NCBI GenBank assembly: GCA_030533445.1
Contig: CM060068.1
Location: 16,769,479-16,833,478, forward strand
Length of the DNA: 64,000 nt
Source: Cyprinodon diabolis
Lineage: Eukaryota; Chordata; Actinopteri; Cyprinodontiformes; Cyprinodontidae
Direction: 5' to 3'
The notes under the pieces were generated by a model. That model searched no databases and was not told the origin of the DNA. It worked only from the letters and a program-made list of their open reading frames with translations. The first letter of the stretch is position 1; each line of letters opens with the position of its first letter. Positions 55,768-64,000 of this stretch are shown here, piece by piece. The position numbers and the translations under genes are program-made.

Positions 55768-56070
55768 AGCAAGCAAGAAGGTTCCGGGTTCGATTCCCAG
55801 TCTGGGGTTTTTCTACATAGAGATTGAATGTTCTCCCTGTGCATGCGTGGGTTTTCTCTGGGTACTTTGGCTTCCTTCCACAGTCCAATTGGCTTCTCTT
55901 TGGTGTGAGTGAATGATTGTTTGTCCTGTATGTGTGTTGCCCTGCAATAGACTGGCGGCCTGTCCAGGGTGTACTCTGTCTCTCAGCAATTGACAGCTGG
56001 ACATAGGCACCAGCACTCCTCCAGACCCCAGCTGGGATAAGCGTTATAGATAATTAATGAAATGAATGGA
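55768..56070 (+). mobile_element. SINE-like repeat, second copy
   Basis: GGTTCCGGGTTCGATTCCCA (strong B box) then TTCTCCCTGTGCATGCG, a CTTCCACAGTCC block, CTGGCGGCCTGTCCAGGG, and an end near GGGATAAGCG. Parallel to the copy at 16590-17350 but with a shorter middle and no hAT insertion. Confidence 0.78.
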
Positions 56071-57029
56071 CATTTACATTTAATTTTAATCAGTACCATC
56101 ATGTAGGAGAGTCAGGTTGAAGAGGTTTTTTAATATATAACTCAATAACTATGAATCCCTTTTTTTCACTACTATATGACATAAAATAACAGTTTCGGGT
56201 ATTATTTTAAGAAACATCTGCAATGCCCTGTACTTTAACATGTTGGATGGAAAAGAGGACATAACCCTGTTCTGTGGTGCATAAAGTCTACTCCCATTAA
56301 CCGAGATTCATTTGAAGATACACTTTCAATTATTTGCGCTAAAAACTATGAAAGATAGGATGTTTGTGTGTAAATATGCAACCAAATAAAAAGATAAGCG
56401 CTAATCGAATAAGAAAATATTCAAATGGCAAACTGAAGCATATCATATGAGCCATTACTACAAGAGTTCTATCAGACAAAATTTTACAAGTCTAATTGAT
56501 TTAAAAAGAATAATCCATTCCATTCAGACAGGCACACGATCCCCAGATAAGATGCGAGTTAATGCAAGGATGAACAATGGCCTTAGAAATGCTTTGTGTA
56601 ATCACATATTTCTGATAAGCCACTTCTAAAAACCCTGCAACAGGTAGCAGATTTGTGTAACAACTCACTCTAACAGTCATGGCAATGATGCAGCTGCATG
56701 TTAACTGGAGCTCTAAGGGATCTGATAAGAACTGAACAATTCACTGGGTAAGCAAATAGCTTTTTTCCCACTGGAGCTTGAGGTTCTTTTACCTTTTTGT
56801 TTTTATAAAAACAAAAAGGTAAACTAAAACTAAAAACAACTGCTCATATTTGGCATAAATAATGATATATATATATATATATATATATAAAGTTTGAAAT
56901 TTAGTCGTAAAAGAAGCTTTAGAATGTTGAAAAAGAATTTGACACAGTACATCATACTTAATAATACTCCATACTCTCATTCTGCAATTATTTGTTAAGT
57001 TTCACTCATAACTTTCTGTTCTCTCAGTT

Positions 57030-57455
57030 TTTTTGGTCTGTGTCTGTTCAGCTGTGACACCATCGTGGATTCAACTATCCGATGTGATGCTTCCATCAGC
57101 ATCTCTGTTTAGAAATGTTGGAGCTTGACCTGTTTTCAGTGTAGTCCTGTTTTTTACTGTGACTTCTGAATGTGCTTTCTTTCATCCTCTGACATGAGAA
57201 CCGGCTTGGAGCTTGTCTGCCTGGCTGTGTGTTTCATGGAGAGGGCAACCTCATACTGAGCCTGGTTCTGCTAGAGGTTTCTTCCTGTTAAACAGGAGTC
57301 AATGAAAAAATTTAAGCCAAAATCATCACTGCAAGCTCATCCAGGAGGAGCATGTCTTGCTGGATGCTATTAACTGGTATTCCTTGACAGGACCTTCAAA
57401 CAAAAGTGCCTTGAGATGACATGTTGTGAAGTGGCATTATATAAATAATCTAAAA
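57030..57455 (+). mobile_element. L2-like LINE 3' end
   Basis: Contains GAGGTTTCTTCCTGTTAAA, a GAGCATGTCTTGCTGGAT block, GTGCCTTGAGATGACATGTT and GGCATTATATAAATAA, the typical 3' UTR of fish L2/Maui-type LINEs. No coding part remains. Confidence 0.75.
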
Positions 57456-59627
57456 TAAATTATATCAGATCACAATAATAACACACTATTTCACTATAGA
57501 TCATAATCTTCATTATTACAGTATAGTTCTAAGTAATACTTAATAATCATAATATGGCATACTGTTTTGTGACCTTACTTCAATACAGCTTTCAAGCAAA
57601 GGCTTAAAAGGTTTGTATGATAACATAAAAAATAAATGGAATAAAAAAAGACAAAAAACAAAAAAAAAAACAAGCTGACTTCCCAAAGTTGAAGAGGTGC
57701 AGAAGTTGAAAACATGAAACTTTAAACAGCTCATAGAATACAGTTTAATCCTAAAAGAAAAAACAAAAATCCAAGAGGTTTATATGAGCTTTGGATATGC
57801 CATTGACTTTAGTTGCTCAGGTTGGATAAACTGTTAACAACAGTTTTATATTAAACAAATCTATTCTTGATGGCAGAGTCTAAAGAGGGAAGCAGTGTTA
57901 AAAGACACCAGTAAGAAGGCTCGCTATATGTAGGTAAATTCTTTTAAGAATGACTGCCAATTCACGGCATTTTTAGCAGGAGCACTTTACAATACAAGGA
58001 CAAGTTAAAGACAAGTTAAAGTCAAACATTTACATTCTACTTGATCCTGTTTATCAAGCAATGCAGTAAAGGTAAGTGTATCATTCAAATTGATTTCACT
58101 TTCTCCATCAAAGGAAGGCCATCAGATTGTAGTAAATCAATGACTTGGAGCATACAGTCCTCCTGGATTAAAATGCAGCAATAGCTGCTTGGACTGGGTC
58201 ATTGACATTGCATCGTTAACACTGAGCATGCATGTAGTGGGAATGAGAGTGGAAAGAAAAACTCCCATTTACCAAACCAGGCTTAGTGTGAATGGCCATC
58301 TACCAAGACCAACTGGAGGTTTGAAAGGGCAGTGCATATACACATGCAACAAACACCAAAGCACTGATTCTACAAATTTTTTGTGTGAGAAAAGCTAATT
58401 GTAGTACTAGCTCTTAGTTGTTTTAATCTAGAAGTATAAACAACAGATCAGAAAAGCTCTGTTGGAGGAGAGCATACTTAAAGTCACAGTAAAAACTATT
58501 TCCTATTTTAAAAAGTCACATTAAAAACATGTCGTGTTTGGTAGCCACAGCAGCGGCACAACATTTAAAGCTAAGCCTAGTGGTTGGCATCATGATCACA
58601 TGCTTGTGCATCTGCTGGTCATACTAACAATACCATCCAAGTCCTCAGTTGAAGAAAGAAGATTGCCCTCTGCGCAAGATGTGCTTTTGGACAGTGACAG
58701 AGGACTAATAAGATCACTTGTAACCTTTGCTAAATTCAAGATAAATTTATACGAACCTAAATTTATCAAGCAACGAAGGCAGACACCTCAGTGCTCAAGT
58801 TGTCAATCAAAGTGTGTTGAAATTGTTGGATTTGATGAGTTTTGATTGCAAGGTGAATGTACTGAATTCCTTCGTGGCTGTAACTATGCATTCTGTGTAA
58901 ACCGGTACATATAATTCCTGTTGTTTCTTTGCGGATGCAATGATAAAGCAAATATATAAGCATAATCTTCACATTAATCATGCTTTGGGAATCTAGAACA
59001 CATTTAAATTTAGAAGTTAGAAGATTAGTCCACAATTCAGGTAACATTTCATTTTTTTCTTCTTCAGACATTTCAGAAAAACACAATTTGGTGCTGTAGT
59101 TATAATAACCCCAAGTCAACAAAAAAAGTGTACCTGAAGGTCAGGGTTTTGCATAAAGGACAGTACATTCTCTCATCAAGTTTGCTTTTTATAATTACAA
59201 CCTTTGCACAGAGTCATGTACATCAGGATTGTTATGTGTTGATTTTCTGAAGAACTCATTACCTATACATTTTTTTGTTCTTTAATCTTTCCCTATTTGC
59301 CACAGTTTGATGCAAGCTTTGTCATTGATGGCATCATTAATCCATTGTAGTAAACTGGGAACAGCATTTGCTTTCCATTTCTCCCACATACCCTGCAAGA
59401 CAAAGGCTAAATCGCAATCAATTCATCAAGAACTGGGTAAAATTACAAGGACACGGGCCAGCATGCACAGAGAGGCATTAAGGATACTCACAGGGACTGT
59501 GTGGCTCAGAGCAATCTATTAATCAGAGACTTTCCTTACTGCTATTCTTTTGTGTATCCATGTGGGCTGCTGTGGTAGTGTTCTAATATAAGAATGTGAA
59601 ACGATTCTTTTAAAATGAAGTTAATAC

Positions 59628-59672
59628 CTGTCCATCCAGCCGATGCAGTCTTGAAGTCTAGGTCCAATACAC
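59628..59672 (-). CDS. erbb4: erbb4 alternative juxtamembrane exon, JM-b type (45 bp)
   Basis: Encodes CIGPRLQDCIGWMD with split codons at both ends. It joins upstream as CAA GG + G TGT (Gln-Gly-Cys) and downstream as AG + G ACC (Arg-Thr), in frame on both sides. Human JM-b, as I recall, reads IGSSIEDCIGLMD at this place; the length (45 bp), DCIG core and MD-R end agree. In mammals this 13-residue segment replaces the 23-residue JM-a segment that carries the ADAM17 (TACE) cleavage site, so JM-b receptors are not shed and not processed to the free intracellular domain. The acceptor is good (TCTGCTAAAG) and the donor GTATTA is moderate. Confidence 0.9.
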
Positions 59673-60965
59673 CTTTAGCAGACATAGAGAAACAATAAAG
59701 AACTGTTAAGCTAAGAATAGGGACATAGTAATGAGTAATTAACAAGCATTAGCTTTAGGAAAAAGCTTGAAATAGATATTTCTTTCAGGATAGTTTACTG
59801 AGTGTCAAGCACGTGTGAAGACATACTGATGGTACACTCATGTATGCTATCGGCATACATATAACATTTTTGAAACTTTTTAGTTTGATTCTATTTTCCG
59901 TAATTGTAGAAGGATTTGAAACTAGCATTCCAAAGATAGCCATGTTCTAATGAAGATCTTATTTTTCTTAGCTCGGTTGCCATAACCCATGGAATTCTAG
60001 TATATGTAAACCATGGTCAATGTTTTAATGGTTTAAAACCTATGTTTCTTCCCCTTTAGTGCAGCACTGTTTTTCATTTCCCCTCCAACTGGCTGATCCT
60101 CTATTTTTTTAAACACCTACCTGCTTGTGAGGTTGTGCCCACAATAAAGAGTAAACCTAGTGTTTTCCATTCATGATGGAATTGTTATGCTCAAGAAGGC
60201 TGGAGGTTGTCACTCAGGAGAGGAAAAATAACACAGAGACTGTGACATAAACCCCCTGTGGAGTTAAATACAAAATGATGTCTTTCCAAACCAGGTTGAA
60301 TATTACATTGAGCAGTTAGTGGCTTGAAAGCAGTGGAGAGTGACAGGTTACTACAATGAATCCCCTCACTATGATGTGTTTTTGCTTTTGCTTATTTTCT
60401 GCTTCTTGCCTTTATTTGATCTCATTTCTATAAACAGATGTTTGAATTATGCATTTATATGAGTACAATTTGGGCTGTAGCAGTTTTGTAAGTATGTTTC
60501 TATGAAAATCTAAGTAGAAGTCCACTGAATAAAAATCTATGAATGAGAGAAAATAAAGGAATCCTAAAACTAATCAGGATTAAGTGTCCTACAAACCTTG
60601 TTCATCAGTTGATGTTTTGTCAAGAACCATCAGTGAAAAGTTGCTCTCAAAATCTTTTAGTGAGTTAAAAAGCGAGACTTTCATCAATAATTTCTAGAAT
60701 TTTTATCATTTATAAAATAAGACAAAACCTGTTTAATCGAGTTAATTAAAAATAACCAAAATAAAACAATTATAACCCTGTGTTGTAGACCCTTAAGGTC
60801 ATACTTAACCCATTGTAAAAGCATAATGCTGCCCCCAGAAGTAGTTTCCTATTTAAAAATGTAATTTAATTGGATTTTAAACTTTCTATACATTATCATT
60901 TGCATGCTTTTGTTGGAGACAAAGCTTGTTGACAGGTCAGAGTGGGATTGTCTCATTGAATACTA

Positions 60966-61277
60966 GGGAGGCTAAACCTCCCCTGTAAATTTTATAAAAT
61001 TATTGGTAAAATATTCTTTTTCAAACTTCATTGTATTTAAACTGCATTAAGTATGTGCAAAAATTTGCCTGATTTCATGATTATGTTGCACATTAATCAG
61101 CTGTGCATTCTGCTCTCAGGATGAAATCTCCCCTCTGCTCTGCTCTGCTGCCTGTCAAACTCTATCAGAAATCCCTGTTGAGTTTTAAGCCTCGGTCTAC
61201 TGAGGTAAGTAACGAGAAAGAAGAGCCCTGATTGTTTAACACACCAAAGTACGTCACTTCCAGTGAGACTAAACCTC
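60966..61277. repeat. Two related short hairpins around CTAAACC
   Basis: GGGAGG-CTAAA-CCTCCC at 60966-60982 and TGAGA-CTAAACC-TCTCA at about 61263-61279. Both are hairpins with the same loop core but different stems. They may mark ends of an unrecognised element with GC-richer sequence between and after them. Confidence 0.35.
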
Positions 61278-62389
61278 TCAGGGGGTCTTTGGAGCAGGGA
61301 CAAGTTGTGAAGCTTTCTGCTGGATGCTGATTTGCAAACTTAATTAAGGATGTTTGACCAACAGTGGCCATGCAGCGAGGAGGATGCACCAATGAGTCGA
61401 GAGGAAAAGTGATCATTCAGTGGTTGTCGTGGTTTCTGGATCTTATTATTTAAGAGCGCTTCACAACAGCTATTTTGAACCTTTGTAGTGATGTGTTTTA
61501 AGTGTTTCAACATTTTAGAATGCAATATGTGACATTTGGATTTAATTAACACCACTGTGTCTCTCCTGGTTCAGGAAGTAGAATCAAAGTATGTTTAAAA
61601 TCTTGTAATGTTTCCTAAAGAGGACTAGGACTAACAGATCTCAGTTTGAAAATTTGGAGAATTATAACAAGGAAGACCAGGCATATTAACACCAAGTCGA
61701 GGTAGAAATGCTTAAACATTTCAACAAAGATAACAGAATACTACATTAACCTAAATGTAGATTTAAATATAAAGCCTTCAATTAAGTAGATTTTACAGTA
61801 TGTGAAACAAACAGTTTTTTTGTTTCTACTACAAAGAGCCCTGGTTACATGGCAGCAATCAACTGAAAAAAAAGCATTTTTCTGTCATTTCTGTTAAAGG
61901 AGTTATCAACCTGAAATCTCACTTTTTAATGTTAAAATGCGGTTGTTGGACTTCAGTTAAAACCTGTTGGAAAATCCAGATTGTGGAAGTAGCTTGTTTT
62001 TGTTGTTGATTTTTTGTGTGAGCCTCCAAAAAGTGCAATTTTAGTCCTCCTTCTTTATTTACATCAATACTGGAAGGGTGCTAACATTATTCCACCTTGC
62101 TATTACCACCCTCCTCTCTATTCCACCAAAAAGGCGATTCCAACAATCAAGCAGATAATTCCAACCTGTAGGTAGGTAAGTGTTACTGCTTGTGCAGGAG
62201 AACGCTAAAAGTGCTAAATAAATTGTGGCAAACTGCTGACCCTATCGATATGAACGTGCAAACACACAAGTCAAGTTCTAATACATATGCTCAAGGGAAA
62301 AATAAAGGGAAAACGAAAGATTAATATTAAATTTTTTTTCTCCCAAAAAATATTAAATATTATTCTAGAAGAAATATATTCAACTTAAC

Positions 62390-63000
62390 CAACAACTTGT
62401 TGAAACTGTGGAGCCTTTAAATAACTTGGTACAATCCTTGACAGTCACCTGAGCTTTTCTGCTATCACAGATTATATTTTTAAGAAATATTCACTGAGAC
62501 TACATCTTCTTAGAAGATTAAAATGTGTCAGTCTAAATATTTTAGAGCATGTGCATTCTGTTCATATTGAGTGTTTTGACCTTTCACCTATGTGTACTTA
62601 CTTGAGTTCCAACTACAAGATGAAGTTAAATAAGGATGTGAAAATGGCTGTAAAATTGTAGGGAAACCCAGTAAGTGTCTCACCCACATCTATGATGACA
62701 GGACAAAGAGGAAGACTCAGATTATTGTAGCAAACATTTCTTACTCTTTGTCCTGTCAGTTTGGCTTCTGAGGTCTGGGATGTGCTACATGGTTCCACTG
62801 ACCAAATGTTCCCTAAAAAGATCCTTTGTCCCAAGCGCCATCACTGTCTTGAATTCAAGAAATAAAGTATTCACTCATATGACCTGAGCTGCTCTAGTGT
62901 CATATATTTTATTGAACCGCTTTTTATCTGTTTTGATGGTTTTTTTTTTTTAATTGTTCGTTTCTTTTGTCAGCATTTGTATTTTAGTACCACCTGTCAG
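62390..63000 (+). mobile_element. LINE ORF2 C-terminal fossil (Rex1/L2-like)
   Basis: Across frames it reads a VEPFKYLGT-like start, SHLSFSAITDYIFKKYS, LRLHLLRRLK, then near the end LKRSFVPSAITVLNSRNK, a typical close of Rex1-type ORF2. After the stop a short 3' UTR (GTCAGTGGGCCAAAGACAAT) leads into the TATTC array. Several frameshifts and stops; truncated at its 5' side. Confidence 0.72.
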
Positions 63001-63020
63001 TGGGCCAAAGACAATATTCC

Positions 63021-63120
63021 TATTCTATTCTATTCTATTCTATTCTATTCTATTCTATTCTATTCTATTCTATTCTATTCTATTCTATTCTATTCTATTG
63101 TTCTATTATATTCTATTCTA
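63021..63120. repeat. TATTC/ATTCT pentanucleotide array
   Basis: About 16 uninterrupted TATTC units (63021-63099), then interrupted copies to about 63120. It directly follows the LINE 3' end, so it probably grew from the LINE tail. Confidence 0.95.
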
Positions 63121-63355
63121 AATACTTGATATTCATTTAAGAGGTACTGTACTGTACTTGGAAGAAACTTTTTACCAACTATACTAGGATGACAACAAAA
63201 ACAGAAAAAAGAAGCATCCCTGTCCTGTGCTTTCTCGTATCTGAAGTGGAATAAACTGAGATCTATTTGAAACAGCTAGGATGTCTTGTTTGCCGGAGAG
63301 GAAAGGTCATATAAGCGCAGCACCCTAATGTGTCTTCAGGACAGACTGTTCTTAC

Positions 63356-63510
63356 CCTTGGGTGCAGTTGGCATGGCATGGATGGCATTCGTTGTTTACT
63401 TCCGCATATTTGAAGATAAAGCTATTGGCACCTTGCAGGCCATCAGGGCACTTTTCTACGCAGTTTGGACCATCCTTGAAATGAAGGCATTTCACACAAT
63501 GTTCTGGGCC
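63356..63510 (-). CDS. erbb4: erbb4 exon, extracellular domain IV (155 bp)
   Basis: Encodes [51 protein letters not shown] and two bases of a glycine codon. This is the furin-like cysteine-rich domain IV close to the membrane, with regularly spaced cysteines forming small disulfide modules. Acceptor CCCACAG ends at 63511, donor GTAAGA from 63355, phase 0 in and phase 2 out. It joins in frame to the 45-bp exon at 59672. [20 protein letters not shown] is the ErbB4 version of this module. [16 protein letters not shown] differs slightly from the human ADPDRECHPCHPNCTQ I recall. Confidence 0.96.
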
Positions 63511-64000
63511 CTGTGGGTAACATTGAAAAAGGGAAAACATTTGTCTTTTAGATGCTTATTTTTGAAAACAATCATCTTTGTAAGAGTTCAAGCAATACAC
63601 TTTCCTGCACAGACCTGGCAGTAATTTCCCAGTAAAAAACAATTGGTTTTCTATTTGGCTGTTTTGAGGTTTGTAGCTGGAGGCAGCCGTTAAGACCACT
63701 TCCAATATTATTGAACTGAATTTTCTGGAACAGATGGTTGTATATAAAGAAAACGTATGCTGGTAAACCTAATGAAACAAATTCCACCGAAAAGGAAAGG
63801 TATGCTCACCTTTCTTGTTATAAATCTTCCACATTTTTGTTGTATGTTTTTTGCTTTTTTGTTTGCAGGTTACCTACAATAACAATAACACGTGTATTGT
63901 ATAAGATTAATTTGTGAATTCTAAAAAAAAAAAAAATTTCACATTTGCTTGATGTTTTTGTTTTGTTTGTTTTTTGCTGTCATATTGTAAAAGTTTATAC
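63511..64000 (-). other. erbb4 intron upstream of the domain IV exon, partial
   Basis: AT-rich sequence running to the window end. Nothing recognised apart from A/T runs. Confidence 0.8.

Larger units (their letters stand above)
53515..59627 (-). other. erbb4 intron (6.1 kb)
   Basis: Lies between the JM-b exon and the transmembrane exon, where a JM-a exon would be expected by analogy to mammals. I searched by eye for a CIYYPWTGHST-like frame on the minus strand and found none. Contains two SINEs, a MITE and an L2-like 3' end. Nothing is recognised in 54115-55100, 56075-57025 and 57460-59625. Confidence 0.8.
59673..63355 (-). other. erbb4 intron (3.7 kb)
   Basis: Contains hairpin-bearing sequence at 60950-61280 and a LINE 3' half at 62390-63000 with its pentanucleotide tail. 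I recognise nothing in 59680-60940 and 61450-62385, and no JM-a-like exon. Confidence 0.85.

Noticed and set aside
59540..59580. Possible JM-a end (TLPQQP in one minus-strand frame)
   Set aside because: Only about four residues match, there is no CIYYPW part upstream and no sensible acceptor or donor.
61165..61416. 83-codon minus-strand frame
   Set aside because: No recognisable domain, no homologous copy in the window and overlap with another frame; coding nature not supported.

Overview
The window is vertebrate nuclear DNA, almost certainly from a ray-finned (teleost) fish. It is AT-rich and intron-dominated. It carries nine coding exons of one large receptor tyrosine kinase gene on the minus strand, surrounded by repeat families typical of fish genomes: Tc1-like transposons, hAT and PIF/Harbinger-like non-autonomous elements, tRNA-derived SINEs and decayed LINEs. 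Nothing bacterial is present. No other single-copy gene, conventional RNA gene or CRISPR array was recognised.

The gene is erbb4 (ErbB4/HER4; the a or b fish paralogue cannot be decided here). It is read from high to low coordinates. Exons: 63356-63510 (extracellular domain IV), 59628-59672 (45-bp alternative juxtamembrane exon of JM-b type), 53382-53514 (transmembrane plus basic juxtamembrane), 47632-47754 (glycine loop), 44504-44602 (catalytic lysine strand), 34363-34548 (alpha-C helix, gatekeeper, hinge), 2382-2537 (catalytic and DFG loops), 367-442 (activation loop and P+1 region), 90-236 (C-lobe). All have AG/GT borders and all junctions keep frame, giving 1,120 coding bases (about 373 residues). 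The kinase exon lengths (123, 99, 186, 156, 76, 147) equal those of EGFR exons 18 to 23. The 5' part of the gene lies beyond 64000; the end of the kinase and the C-terminal tail lie before position 1.

Intron layout. The 31.8-kb intron (2538-34362) holds a solo-LTR-like repeat close to an exon, a LINE reverse-transcriptase fossil, two copies of a TTAA-flanked repeat, a Tc1-like element with an open 343-codon transposase between perfect 29-bp inverted repeats, a SINE split by a hAT insertion with a perfect 8-bp duplication, two further hAT-type elements (one with a nested LINE 3' end), and a tandem pair of foldback elements of which one still encodes a Myb/SANT-like protein. The 10-kb intron (34549-44503) holds a SINE, a C/CCA tract, an L2-like LINE fossil, a broken host-like or multicopy coding fragment, a three-unit tandem repeat of about 300 bp and a strong GC hairpin. 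The remaining introns hold an internally deleted Tc1-like element, LINE fragments and tails, SINEs, a TAA-flanked MITE, a long inverted repeat and an ATTCT-type pentanucleotide array growing out of a LINE tail.

The only genes expected to be functional are erbb4 and, possibly, the Tc1 transposase and the Myb/SANT-like transposon protein. All identifications were made by eye from sequence patterns; no database search was run.
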